NCBI GenBank assembly: GCA_916610825.1
Contig: OU744452.1
Location: forward strand, 10,200,021-10,264,020
From: Haliclystus octoradiatus
Taxonomy: Eukaryota > Cnidaria > Staurozoa > Stauromedusae > Haliclystidae
Direction: 5' to 3'
Length of the DNA stretch: 64,000 nt
The notes beneath the pieces were generated by a model. That model was not told where the DNA came from, made no database searches, and saw only the letters and a program-made list of their open reading frames with translations. Made by a program: the position numbers and the translations under genes. Shown here in pieces: positions 36,101 through 51,100 of this stretch. Position 1 is the stretch's first letter. Each line of letters opens with the position of its first letter.

Positions 36101-39100
36101 AAAATCAGATCAAATAAAAAAAATCAACTTCAATCAAATAAATAAAATTATAACAATATCCGAATAATATAATAATATAAAGAAAAATATTTTCCAAATA
36201 ATAAATCAAAGAAAAAAAAAAGAAGAAAAAAAAAATGTTAGGCAGACCGATGGGATTGAACCCCAGACCCACCGCGCGCCTTATGCAAACGCTTCAACAC
36301 TAGACCATACCAAGATAATAACAAATGAAGTGATTTTCACTACTTATATACAGGTGTGAGTTGTAAGTGACGTGCAAAATTGTCTCTTCTTAAGGTGATG
36401 TCGCAGCAGAATTAAAACATTTTAATAAACCAAATAAAACCATGACGACTGGCTTAGCAGTTTGATGTAATAAATAACTTCAGAAAACAATACAAACAAT
36501 AAATATATAATACTGTCTTGTCTAAGCCCCCAACCAAATGATGAATTGTCGGTTCAAAAGTTCTCATGGTCAAAACACAACAACAATTATCTTCGAAGTT
36601 TCACCTCAAATAGTGATGTTACAGAACGATTAAAATCTTTCATTAACCATCTCAATTGACGAGAAGAAGAAAACAATCATGTGTTCTACCAATGAAGAGA
36701 TAATCACGATGTAAACTAATCCAGGAGTATTAGAAAACATTTCATTTAATAATGCAATTGTAATCTCGCTAAGCTGCGAGTCGGCCATCATGGGAGGCAA
36801 TGTAAAAAATTTTTGTCAAAAAAATTTGGCTAAAAATTTGGAATAATCACAAAGCACGCCCATTGTATTTTTAACAATAAAATGGTGTTTCTTGCGCAAT
36901 CGTTTTTTGTTCGACCTTTGTTAGCACGCAAAGCAGTGTGTTGAACGTTATTTCAAAAGAACAATTTAAGTCAGATTTAAGTCAAAGAAAGATTTAGTCA
37001 AAAATGAAATGAAATGAAATGAAATGAAATGAAATGAAATGAAATGAAAACGTTTCCACCATGACAGCATAGACTCAAGGTCACTTACGTAACCATGAGT
37101 CAAAAATATTGAAGCATGCCTGAAGCTTGACTGGAAAACTGGATTCTAATGATTTATTACTCAAACAACTTGGAAACCGACTGAGAAAACAGCAGAAAAC
37201 TGGATAACAACACACATGCTTTCGTATTTATATATAGATACATATTGAAGTCAATTTGATTTCTTTGGTTGTGCTTTACAAGCTTTAGATGTCTCACCAT
37301 TCACTTGATTTGACTCTGTTTGAATTGTAAGGAGGATTAGCTCAGATGGCAGAGCAACCGAACTTCAGATCGGATCATTTCTGATCGACCGTGGTTCAAA
37401 TCCCCCTAAGGTCAACTCAGCCTTGACTTTATCTGAAACATCAAATGAGTACCATCTGAGGATGGCGGATGGAATGGTCCAGAGGGAATTGCATTGTGAG
37501 TAGCTGCGGCGCATCGTTGCGCATTGACAATTGAGACCTATCTGCCATGAAATCTGTTGAAATTGATCTGCAATGTCGCGGCTGAGATCAACAAAGAGCG
37601 TTTAAAATCATTGCTCTCAGTGAAAAAATCCACTCATCTAGAAATAGAGGAGTGGTACGGGTGCCTTCGGTAGGGCGACACCGTCTACATTACATTTTTT
37701 TTTTGAATTGTAAGATTTATGGTGTTTTCGAACCAAGTTTTGCTATGGTGATTTGGCGTCCAACTCTAAACCATTTGATAACAAAAATCAAATATACTGT
37801 TGTCTTTGATTGTTGTTATCAAATGCTTTAAGAAGAAGCTACTCATCAAAAATCTAAACCAATCAGAATAATCGGATCATTTTCGTTATAATACAATCTA
37901 TTATAGCTGATAGCACTTTTGTTAAATAGTTATAACTGTCCTATTTAATAATCATAGGATATGGCAATGTCACCCAGAAGTATCATGCTGTGCATCCATT
38001 ACTTCAAAACCACCTGTGCTGTGTCTGGACTGGATTCCTAAAAATGATGCTCGTGTAAGTATTTATTGTTTGCAATAATCTCTGATGATCATCTCGCTGT
38101 GGCTCAGTGGTTAAATCTCACTTCCATAGATTTGTAGAAAAGAAAATAATATCAGATATGCATACTTATCTTCACCATGTTTTCTTTCATCAAAATTGTC
38201 TTTTTATTATATTTTGTGAAAACTCAAACCAATTTAATGATGTTGCAAGCTATGTTTCAAAGTGAGGTTTTGAAGAAAATAATTTTCAAAGCAAACTCTG
38301 CTGGTCCAGTCTTTCCCCAATTTCCCTCTGTTTTTTCCCCTATTGTTGAAATTTCAGAAACAATATTTCGTAAATGATTCTTTCCCGTATGTGGAATTCT
38401 TTGAATCTTTTAAGATCGCCATAATATGTTCATGGACTCTAAGGACATACTGTATTTTTCGTAATTAACAACTACTTCCTCTTGACAGAACAATTGTTTA
38501 GTTTTGCAGTGAGAAGTGGGTGAAAAGGGCTTGGCAATCCTCAAAGAGATGTACCTTTGTAATACTAGAATACCAGTTACACGCAATGCGTGTTGTAAAG
38601 ACTACATGCATATTAGCTACATGCATGGGAGGCTATAACCTCACTTAATACATTATTCAAAGATTATTGATCAATGTATGAGGACCTATGATTAAAACGG
38701 TAAAATCTATATACATGCACACCATGCTAGGTCTACATAATTCAAATAAGAAACACAAATATCATAAAACTGATTAATAGCAAATAATATGAGATACATT
38801 ATTTACACATTTATGTGGCAAAATTATTTTATTGTACATTATTTCTTGTTCTTTAACTGTGAGACTTAGTGATTGCAAATTTATATATTTACTGGATACC
38901 TATATGGATAACCCTGGAGCATGCTACATATAGCTGTCATGACCATGAGTTATAAAACTGCATTTCATAATGTCTTTGATAATCTTGCAATTTCTTCTTT
39001 GTATTATCGTCAAGAAATATTTTCATAGCAGTCCGAGATAAGTTGGATAATGATAGGCGAATCAGATTCAACATATTTGAATCGGATTCTGTAAGTAGTT

Positions 39101-42100
39101 TAATTTATAATAACATCGTTGTAGAATTATCATCATCAAATCATCACGTGTTCGGTAAATTGAGTTTAATAACGCAAGTGTTCTTTTAAGTTGTAATAAG
39201 GAAGCAAAGCATTCCTAAATGCTACTTCTAAGTAATCTGAATTTGAAAAGGATATTAAGTGAGATTCTATTGCCCTTTATTCTCTTTCACTAATTCAATC
39301 AGATCACATTTAGTTGGCCATCTATTGACCACTGGGCGACACCGGTACCAAAGATTTGTGACATTTGTAACCTGAATGCCAAAAACTATTTCATTTGAAA
39401 CTTGAATGATGATAATATCATGATTAACATTTATGGTGCTGTTTTATGAATGTGTGTATTTCACTCGGGGTTTAATTTACAGTTTTACACTTTGTTCGAG
39501 ATATAGGTAAGTATCAACTCTAAATCCTCATTTGTACCTGTTTACATGTTTTAACTCGTCTTGCTCCTGTTGTGCTAATATAATAGGCTCACGCAATTGC
39601 TGGACACACTTGAACATGTGATACATGAATAAGCAGGAAATGGCTAGTTTGCATTGATGACATTGATTATTGATATTTCTTCTTCTAAACACAATCCTTG
39701 AGTACTTTTTGCGCAGCTCGCTACTTGTACTATATTACCCGTCATAAAAGCTTAAACTTGTCACATTTCATGTGTGTGTTAGTAAATGTGTGAACTTTCC
39801 CTCCACTTAGCACTATGCTGATAGACATAAATAGTCAACATAGATCATTTAAATTTGACACTGTGAAGTAAATAGACGGTTGCTTCTTGCTTGTCAATCG
39901 TAAACTCCTCGCAAAGTCCAGTTAAATTAAAAAACTTGGATTCAGTAGAATAAACTCCTGAACAATAAGTCCACTGTAGCTGTGCAGTTTCTAAACATTT
40001 TAATTAACATTTTATTATTTCCAAGGGCCTTTATATAAATACACCCATGTCATTCTAAACCTGTTTACATTAAAACAATAGCAGCGGCGACGATCGTCGG
40101 AAAACCGTGACAACAGAGAAACGGACACCTACTTGACAAAAAGAACGACACTGGCGTTTAAATATCCTACTATTTTGTAGATAATCGTTTATATCTATTC
40201 ATACAATAAAAATCTATGATAAATTATTAGCGCAGCTCGCTGTTTGGATAACGACGATCATTTTAAGCTATAGTTTGTCACATTTCTTAGATGAATAAAT
40301 GCGTGAAAAGAACGCATACATACACACAGGCACGCACGGATCTCTATTTGTATATAGATTTCTTAGGCGGTTAAAAGGACGATTTGTATAACATGTATCA
40401 ATCAGCAGTTCAGGAGTTCATGAACGATAAATGTCCTCAATTTTCAAACTGTTCATGAACTGTTCATGAACATTTCATGAACCTTCAAAGACAGTTCATG
40501 AACAGTTCATGAAAATTTGAGGCCCTTTAACATTCATTAACCGTTCATGAATTGTTCATCAACTCCTGAACTGTTTTTTGCAGAGGATGCTCCAACATTT
40601 TTAAACTGGACCCTGATACAAGTATAGTCTACTATAAGAATTTTCACTAAATTCGAAGCTCAGAGTATGTTCACTAAATTCATATTGTGTCTGATTTTCT
40701 AAAGGAAAATAAATGTTTAGCTTTGCGGTTTGTTTGACCTATTAGATTATTTTGGGCAGAGCATCTGGTAAAGTACAACTATATGACGCTGGAGCAAGGC
40801 GTGTCATTTTAGAATCACAAGTCACATCTGAATTTCCAAGGTTTGTAACGCAGAACCTAATGAGTTAATAATAAAGTGGATAAAATGTTTTGCTGTCCAC
40901 CTCAGGGTTATAATGGTTGTTTTATAATTATTCATGTTTACCTTATCTCACAAGAATATTACACTTCATAAATCATTATCAATTGATCATGAAAGGCTGA
41001 TAAGTTATGTCCTGCTTCACTGTACTGAGCATACGCAATGCGTACAATGAAAATATAGCTCAAGCGTACAATGACTCCAAACATCGTCTTTCGGATTCCG
41101 ATAGATAATGTGAAATAAATAGGAATGGCAACAATTATTTTTCAATTTGGCTACTTGTAAGTATAGTTATTAAGTATTGATTCGTTTCATTTCAAAAATA
41201 TTAGAAATATTGACAGTTATATATATTGAAGATATCAAGAGTTTCAGAAATAGTGCTCTTTGAAATCTGCAACCCGTATTGTACTGACAATATAGCTCAC
41301 TAAGAAAGAAATGTCTCTAGACTTTGAAAAAATGTAAATATTTTCTCTGTTTTATAAATTGCCCATTTTCCAAGTCAAAAATGCCCCCACTTTTGGGACA
41401 TCTTGTTTAGCGTTTAGAAGTGATTGTTATATCCTACTTACTAGCTCCAATTTTTTAAACCATTAGGCCTTGTGAACCAACAGATGATTTTCCGCTCAGC
41501 AACTTCCACTGAGTCGTGGAAATAACTTTACGCTTTACTTTGTATTATCATTCAGTTTATTGTGGTGGCTGTTTGCTATAACTGTTGATGTTTTTTGAAC
41601 GTGTGTGAATTAAGGTGTGAATAAAAAGACCATTTGTTCGCTTAATGTTAAATACGCGCTTTTAATAAATTTGCTCCGAATGTTATTGAATTTTTTGCGG
41701 AATACAGCCAATTTGCTGCAGAAAGGTGTTGTTCTTTTGTGTATGAACTTCATGAAAAGTCCATGAAAAGTTTATAAACAACATACAAACCTCATGAAAA
41801 GTTCATGAACATTTTTTTATGACTTCATAAACAGCTCATGAACAATCATGAAGACTTCATGATCTGGTTCATGAATTTGAAATTGCCTGAAAATCCATGA
41901 ATAGTTAATGAACTGTTCTGAAATTTCCACTTTTGAACAATTTTATATTCATCAACTCATGAACTTTTTTCAAAGGCGTTTTCTGAGATACGTTTACAGC
42001 ATTCATGACCTTTGTATGTTGACTATGGGTCGGTGCAGGAGGAGACATAAAACAATACACGTTTCTTTAGTTGTAACTTATTATCAATAAACACCAACAC

Positions 42101-45100
42101 AACGCAACTCCAAACTGAACTCCTTCCTGTTATTTTCACAGACACTATTTATGCTCATTCAACCACATAACAATCCATTTACACATACATTACAATCAAC
42201 CAATTACAATAAGCATACAATTTATAACAATGTCATAATTACATGACCTGAGCTATATCTAAGTAATAATTAAATCATACATTATTTAAACACATATCCT
42301 GAACATTACATTAAAATACACTATTACATCTTAAATATTGTTGCATTTAACCATTACACTATAATCTAAATTTAAGATACGTATCACAACAATTCTAGAT
42401 AATTACATGCCGGGCTATTCCTTATATTAACTGTACATCACAGTAGCCATAATCTCATATCTCAACCGTCATAAATACACCATTACATACTAATATATTA
42501 CACCATCCAATGACCACACCTCCAAACAACTAACCATAAAATACACAATATTTTACAAGACATGTATATAATCACAACATAATTTAAGGAGAGAAATATG
42601 GTACATTGATCAGCATTCAACATGTGTTTTACAACCATATTTCTGTTGATTTTGGAAACATTCCAATGAATTTAGATCCATTAATATTTATTCCATATCA
42701 TCACAAAATTTTAACAGTTTGAAATTATATTCTTGCAAGATTTATATGCTTTTTAAGTAAGAAGAGTTTGATTCTGTTTCGGGCTTGGTTCACACATTCC
42801 ACATACTGATAGAACTGGGCAAACAATGATATCGCTTGTTGAACTGGCTAATTATTCACAATGGCCCTGATAATCTTTATTATTTATCACATCATATATT
42901 TTCAGAGTGTCAACAATCGCAATGAACCCTAATGGATTATCATTTGTACTGTCAGTGACGGAACAAAAAACTCTGAAGAGGGCAACATCATTCAGTGTTA
43001 GAACACCACGCACTGAGCTGCTCAGAGCAACTAAGTTAAAATCATTAACAGACCCTTCAGAAGATTGTCGCAGTGGAACTTTGTATGCATGGGATTTAAA
43101 AACATTCAAGCAACAGGTTGGATTATTAACAAATCATATTTCAATAGAATGTTAGCATGAGATCTGGATCAATTAGACACATACAATTGTACATTCAATT
43201 GTGGAATGTTGTTGCTTCGTTAGGAAGCTATTATTGTATCATTGTATTGTATTGTCAAGTGTTAATTTACTAAAATTGTTGATGATTTTCTCTGCTTCTG
43301 TATTTTTGTTATACCTAACAAACAGAAATCGTAAAAATTTGATGTTGTACGTTCTGTTCGAAATCGACGTATTTGCAAAATGATGGGTTATTTTATTTTG
43401 AAGCCAGAGGGTAATCAATTTTTACAAAAGGAAGTGCCTGCCGTCATATATCTTTGTAAAGCAAAGAAAGTTGATATAACATATTAAAGTAATATTGTCT
43501 TTTTTATTTATCTGGGATTGGTTTTGAAAAGTGCTTATTCTGCTGTGATATCAAAACATCTCAATCCTTACAGTCAATTAGCAACATGAGAATTTTCAGA
43601 CTTTTAGTGGATTTCAGACTATTTCCACACTTATGGACTCTAGATATTGCCTTTTTCCCATTGAAATCCATTACAAGTTAGCTAGATATCTTTGATTTCA
43701 GACTATTTTTTACTGAATTAATCAACATGATTACAATCAATTAACGCTGTTCTTGTTGTTGAGTTGCTGTAAAGTGTTGAATGCTGATAACGTACAGCTA
43801 GCATAATTATTTTTTTCTTTTTTTAGTCTGAGTTGGTATTAGATCCACTTCCTGTTTGCATTACATGTATGTCATATAATCATAATGGTTCATTATTGGT
43901 ATCTGGTGGAGATGATGGAATGATACGTTTATTTGGTAAGTATTTAAGGTATATCCTCAACTTAACATACAAATAAATGTTATTATAGTACACTTTGTGC
44001 ATATCAGTCAATTGAGATATACTGGAATATTTAAAAATTGAATTTTCTTAGTTCAATTGTGAGAGTAGGCCTACAGACATCGCCACTTTGCGGCTCCTAT
44101 AGGCCTGTATGTTACCTATGATTCGACAAAGTGTTTTACCTTCCGCAAACCTCAACGTTTTTGATCAATGGATTAGTAATTTTAGTGACATTATTTTTCA
44201 TGTTTTTTTTATTTATATCCAACATTTTGCCTTCTGAACTTTTCTAGTCTTCCACAAACTAGATTTCAAGATTTCCGGACTTTGTAGGACCCTAATGTTA
44301 CCATGGCAACATAGTCTCTGAACTTCAAATAACTACAACTCCAACACATTAATTTGTTAAAATTTTGAATATTTCAGCGTTAATTTTATTATGAAGCTTT
44401 TGTTGATACATACTTTTGTGATTTAGCCATTGCCATTGTCCATTTTGAAGATGAGGATGTCTTGGTTTGGTGTAGCATGACTAATTCATGCATGTTTAAA
44501 TAAATTGAAAATGCCTTCAAAACTAGACAATTTAAGGTCATAATGCACAGACCCTAACAATCTAAAATGTTTCAGTCTGTGACACAGGCTAGAGCCGTTC
44601 ATGACGTTATATTTGCACCTGGCTCAATAGAGATTATAAATAGAGTATTATACCATATTCATATGCATGCATTGAACATTGAACACAATTACAGTAGCTC
44701 AATTCAATTAACATCAATATTGTATAATAATCAGTGACAATGTGCTGATTCTGTTGTTTTGTTTGTTATAGATACACGGACGTACGATTGCTTAATTGGC
44801 TGGCATGCTCATTCAATGTCTATATTGGATGTACAATTTAGTGTTGATGAAACAGTCATTTATAGTATTGGGAGGGACTATAAGGTAAGTGCATCAACTA
44901 TATTTAACTAATAGAAAACGGTGCTGAGTTTTATGTACTCTGATACAAGCACGCTAAGTGCGTAATGAGGCATGAAAGAGGCTTAAAAAATCATGAGCCG
45001 CCTGGCGAGTAGTTTTGGCCTCTAATTGAGTGTCTCATTTAGCACCCAAAGTGTTTGTATCAGAGTAGGCCTACTTAAATTTGTTTTATAAAATAAATAA

Positions 45101-48100
45101 CCTGTCTATTTTGACATTAAAAGGCTCAAAATAATGATCATATCTAAATTCTCCCAAAATGACGTCATTGTAGAGACTACAACGAGCGCAGTTTTCAATC
45201 GAAACATGCCGCTGTGCTTTTTGAGGAAAGCTACGACAAGTTATAAAAATGGAATAAAATAGATTGAAAATAAAAGAAGCAAAAAGCATTGGTTAACTCT
45301 GAATACATTATTAATGTAGAACATTTAAAGTATTATTCAGCTATTCGTGTGCACAGGATCCTATGCGTTTATGCTTTTAAAGCAATGAAATACTGAAATT
45401 TATCGTATCGTATCTTTGTTGTTTATCAACAAAACAAAACTGCTGTATGAACTACGAACAGAATAATTGAACAAGGGAATTTTATAGATTAATGTTCAAG
45501 TTATGATTTTGTTTCAAAGTTATTGTGCTTTGTGTTGTTAATTTTCATTTGAAGGCTATTTTTAAGCGCTCTATAAATTAAAGCTCATCTTCATATGAAC
45601 GCCATTTTGTTTTTGTTGCTAAATTGTTTCATTTTGGGGCTTCAAGCAAAAAGCCGTAATTTTACGATTTTACGTAGCCTGACACAAACATTAACAATAA
45701 CCAATCAGCAATCAGTATCACAGTCGATGATCTACTTCTAAATTGACGCTATTTCATTTGTGGGTCTGTAATGTGTACAACGGCGGGGATTAGGGAAGCC
45801 GTTTTAGATCCAATCAATGCATGACTTATATCATTGGATTCGTCTTAACCCGGAGGCGTCCTTCCAATGCTTTATTCCTTCGATTGACCAAGTTTTGACA
45901 AAAAATAACCAAAATATGCTTTTTTATTTGTTCACAATGCCGCGCTATTCAATAGAGCTGCTTAATCAAACAGTTTCATACACAATAAACATTCTATTGT
46001 CTAGAAACATTGGATCAGAACACCCTTTTGTTATTTCTGTAAAACGGCACTTCCACATTATAATGATAGCTGGGTGTGTAACAAAAGCGGCAGTGAAATT
46101 GCAATAATATAAAAATAAATGTAAACAAACTCTTCATTCTTCGGTTGCAAATATCATCAATTTAGAAATAGATCTATGAAATTTGTTCCGATAACTAAAT
46201 AAGGCCTACAGCCTGCAGCAATGAAGATGTGTTTCCAGTCAACCATATAAAAGTTAATGAAACGGGGTCTGCATCACGAATAAAAATTGAACGAGTTGAA
46301 ACTTGAAAATCTAAACAAGTCCGGCAATTTGTTACTTCCTCAGCCTCAACAGTTAAAAGAAATAAAATTAAAACAAACCGTTTGTGTTGATTTACGGTAT
46401 TCAAAGTAGTGATCTAATTATCAATGGTAATTCACAAGATTACAAATCAATCCTATCATATACATAGCACAAATTTGAAATACAAGCCCCAAAGTGTATC
46501 CCTGGCTCTACATCAACGAGGGGGGGGTGTCATTTCGAAAAAATGGAGTATTCAAAGAGTGCTGAAAACTTTTCATATGAGAGTTACCCCCCGGGTTACA
46601 AGGAACTATGAAAGCATTTAGCAAAGTACAGATGGAACACTGAAAGTCCTAATACAAGAGCAAGTAGATTAAACGCTAATAGAGAGCCTGCCGCAGCTAC
46701 AAGAGATAGTTAAACATCACGCAGTAGAGAGAGCAGATGGCAAGTGAATACAGTTATTTTGGCAGCTATAAGAGACAGTGAAACATCAAATACGAGGGAA
46801 AGAAGATTACAACCAAATGGCAATCTGGTAGAAAATATACGGGACTCTCAAAGGTCAAATACGAGGGATCCATCCAAGCAGATCCATCAATTTTCTTGTC
46901 TCTTCAAATATCTTTGGGAAGGCAAATCTTATAGCTCCCAGACCCCTTTAATAGCAACGACATTTAAAAAATATTCAAATAATTGAAAATAATATGTGAA
47001 ACGCACAGTACTGTACACATAATGACATGTAGGATATTTATTTATAAGGGTATAAATAGAACATTATTTTGCTGAAATTACACTCATTGAGTGTAACTTG
47101 GTGACTAGTTTTATAAAATACCATACAAATTTGCTGCTGCTTCAATACTGATCATTCAAGGTTCAATTTATTTGCTTCATTAAAACATTCATTAAATCTT
47201 CACCTAGCAACAAAGAATAATTCATTATGCGTACATAATAAACGTCTTGCAAACGATTTCCTAGTTATGATTATTTTCAATTGTTTTACAAGCTGATGCA
47301 AAGTTGAAAGTGAATTGTCATAATTAATTGTTGAAGAGGAACATTGCTGTTGCTTCTTGAATTTTAGTTGCAAATTATTACATTTGCATTTGCAATCTTC
47401 GTTACTACTGGTTAATAATATATCCACAATGTTTTATTCTGATGAACAGTTAGTATGATTTAAACAATCTCTTTCTCTTATTTCTTATTATGCTGTGAAT
47501 CATGTGTGATTATCATTGTATTTATATGATACTAGAATAAAAGGCTGCCTCTGGCAGCTTTTTTCTAGCTCCTGCGGCGGGCCATGTGGGCTTTCGGCCC
47601 AATTTTGTTACTGTTGAGAAGCTGTATTTAATTTTCTTCACTATAAGGAGGTGGTAACACTCTATACATAGTATGTATTTCAGAATCAAAAATCTATTGG
47701 TAACATGAACGGTAAATAATGAAGATTGACTCTACAAATTTAAGCGTTATAAGATTTCAAAAGCGTTACTCGACGTCAGTTAGTTAATATCATGCTATAG
47801 CATTTCACAGTTTTGAAGTAAGATTTTGCCAAATATTCTTAAGACTTCCAGTTGCAGTTCGATATTAATAATCTACTACAGATATCTAGCTCAATATGAA
47901 CCATATAGACAATGCGTCATACATAAAATGCCATAAGATAATTGAACGTAATTATCTAAAGCTAAATGAAAGTGTGTTAATTAAAATGTCATAATTAATC
48001 GGGGTCATAATCCTTCCATACCAGTCCTGCATATACTAATAATATTTCATGATTTAGAAGTATTAATTAAAGTAAAATTCTGCCAAGTATCCTCAAGACT

Positions 48101-51100
48101 TCCAGTTGCAGTTCGATATTAATAATATACTACAGGTATCTAGCTCAATATGAACCATATAGACAATGCGTCATACATAAAATGCCATAAGATAATTGAA
48201 ACGTAATTATCTAAAGCTAAATGAAAGTGTGTTGATTAAAATGTCATAATTAATCGGGGTCATAATCCTTCCATATCAGCCCTGCTTATGCTAATAATAT
48301 TTCATGATTTACAAGTATTAATTAAAGTAAAATTCTGCCAAGTATCCTCAAGACTTCCAATTGCAGTTTGATATTAATAAACTTTCCTTTGATATCTCTA
48401 ACAATGTGAAAGATGTAAAAAAATATTTCGACACCATCATATTCAAAAAGATTTATCGTCACCATAAAAATCCATAAAATGTCGTAAAGAAAATTGAGAC
48501 CTAATTATTAAAATCCGTAAAAATGGGTTAATTATAATGTCCTATTCCTTCCATACCAGTATTATATATACTGATAATATTTCATAATTTAAAAGTATCA
48601 ATTAAAGTAAGAAATTTGCCAAACGATTTTCAAGTGTTCCAACTGCAGTTTGATATTAATAAATCTTTACTGTAGATATCTAATTCAATATTATGAACCA
48701 TATAAAAAAATACGTCAATACCGTTTTATCAAAAAACTACGTTAATACTGTTTTATCGAAATAAATTTCTTAATTGGATAGCTAGATGAAGCAATAATAC
48801 ACCGATTACATTCATCTTCATAATTATATCCCCACTTGATAGCAGGGGAAAGAAAAACATTTGGTTGGTCTGGTTTCATTTCGGTTATGACTTTTTGAAT
48901 AGGCTTTTAATTTAAAAGCTGGCTGATGAATGTCAAAGCACAATTATACAGAAACATTGTAGGACTAACCCTACCCTAACCTAATACTATTGCGTGGACT
49001 GTGGTTTACTAAAATCCTACCATAGTCCACGCATGGTCCATGCCACGCCTTCGTTGCATTTGTCTGGTTGTTGACTTGAATTTTTATTGAATAAATGTTG
49101 AAATTATCCTTGAAACCAGGAGCCTTTAGAGATTTGAGATTTATTTATGTTTACATTTCATTATGATTTTCCTTGTCGCTGTTACTAAATACTTTTGATA
49201 GATAATTTGATACGGCGGATGTTTGGGGATGTTTTTACAATTCAAACGGCTGAATCCAAATATTATTTAAAATTCAAAGATTTTTTTTATTTCGTAAACA
49301 CAGCACTCTCTATAATGACGTTCATAAATGATTTTAAGCTGAGAGCTACGTCTGGAAAATAGAATTTAGCTGACAGTTAATTAAACATAAATAATCACAA
49401 AAATAGAAAGTAGTGTTCGTCATCATCCCAATTTATGTTTCTGGTTTTGTTCGAGATTTCAAAACACTTGATCATATTCACGGTTCATTGCCTGCACGGC
49501 TTTGCTCTGGATGGTGGCGGGTTTGATCTTTTACGGAAAACTTGATTTTTCAATTTTATGCCGAATTCAGTTGATCTTTCAAAATTAAATATAGCCTATG
49601 TTCAGACCACGAAAGAGAGCTTTCGAATGATGTATGATGTTCAGGATTTCTTTGCATGGTTTTTGAGATTAGCGCGTACAAAGTTTTGAAGGTCATTTTT
49701 ATATAGTAGTAGAGATTAAATTATACAGGCAACAATGACTCACAGTCGCCTAATAAGTATGTGCTTGTTTATTTGGGGACATCAATAGCTTTGCATAGAC
49801 AAATGATTACTAAGATAAACATGTGTGCACTGACGACTGGCGATGAGAATCGAACTACAGCCTTTCGCACTATGTGCTTACACTTTTCCAATGATATATC
49901 AATGCACACCTGTATTAGTATTTGTACCTGCATTCTGTATTGGCCTTCCGTTTTGGGCCTATGTCATTTGGGCCGGTCATTCCTCAAAATTTCTTTGATA
50001 TCTTATTTTCCAATGCTTGCTTTCAATGTTATTTTTACAGCTGGTGATGTGGGATGTTCACAAAGTCAGTGTGAAAACATTAGAATTCCAGCTCAAGCAT
50101 ATTGGAATTCACACATTTATATCCAGAGATGGTGCTACTGATTTTCTACATAGCTCAAATGATTACATTCCATGTGGACGCCTTATTTCATTTGATTCTG
50201 AAGGACAATATCTTATGACATGTGAAAGTGACCACATCTCGTTATCAAAGGTAAACATAGCATTGTCTGCCTGCTAAATGCTAGTTTAAAATAAGCTTGA
50301 TGTGACGTCTGTGAATTGATTTAACAAAAACCATGGCTGTTAACAAGTCAGCTTACTTCAGACAATTACCTGCAATTATCTGAATACCGGCAAAATAATA
50401 TAATAGAACCAAGGTAGTCTAATCAGATTTGTGTTTGAAAGAGTTTAAAACTGGCCATAATATTATCTTACCTTTGTGAAAATCAACCAAATAAAATGTA
50501 TTTAACATCCTCAAGTATTGAATAACTCAAATTTAAAAACAACAGCTTCGTCCAACATTTGATAACATCCTCAAAAATCTATCTTTGTTGACCCAATATC
50601 GATCCTTTTCAAACCTTTTGATTGCTTCTGACTCGGCAGAATCACTGAGAATTGGCCTTCAAAGCTATTTTAAGATCATCTCGTTTAGATGCAAAAATAT
50701 TTCCCGGCTCAGATTATCAAACAAAAAGCTTAATTTCTTGTGAAAAGTAAAACATTTATTCGTGCGGTTCAGATGAAATCATGAAACCCGGTTTTGTTTG
50801 ATTTTTTGCCACGCGCGACATTTCAAAACATATTGAATATCAACAATGCTTAATAAATGTTTTACTTTTCACAAGAAACTAAGTTTGTTTGTTTGATAGT
50901 CTGTCCCCCGGAAATTTATTCTCATCAAAGCGAGATGATCTTAAAATAGCTTTGAAGGCCAATTTTCAGTGATTCTACCGTGTCAGAAGCGATCAAAATG
51001 TTTGGAAATGATCGATATTGGGTCAACAAAGATAGAGTTTTGAGGATGTTATTGATGTTGGACGAAGACGTTGTTTTTAAATTTGAATTATGCAATACTT

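Noticed and set aside
37332..37408. Functional tRNA gene
   Set aside because: A and B boxes are present, but the cloverleaf does not close and the same head recurs with a common body, so it is a SINE.
38100..38114. A-box-like TGGCTCAGTGGTTAA in WDR91 intron 7 as a tRNA or SINE
   Set aside because: No B box within a suitable distance and no matching body; too short to support.
46744..46986. 80-codon frame with repeated RxSxTRE-like pattern as a gene
   Set aside because: Short, within WDR91 intron 11, no splice or domain support; the partial internal repetition (RDSETSNTRE, RDSQRSNTRD) is suggestive only of a decayed simple repeat.
47817..48760. CRISPR array
   Set aside because: Eukaryotic intron with long continuous tandem units of about 255 bases and no repeat-spacer structure.
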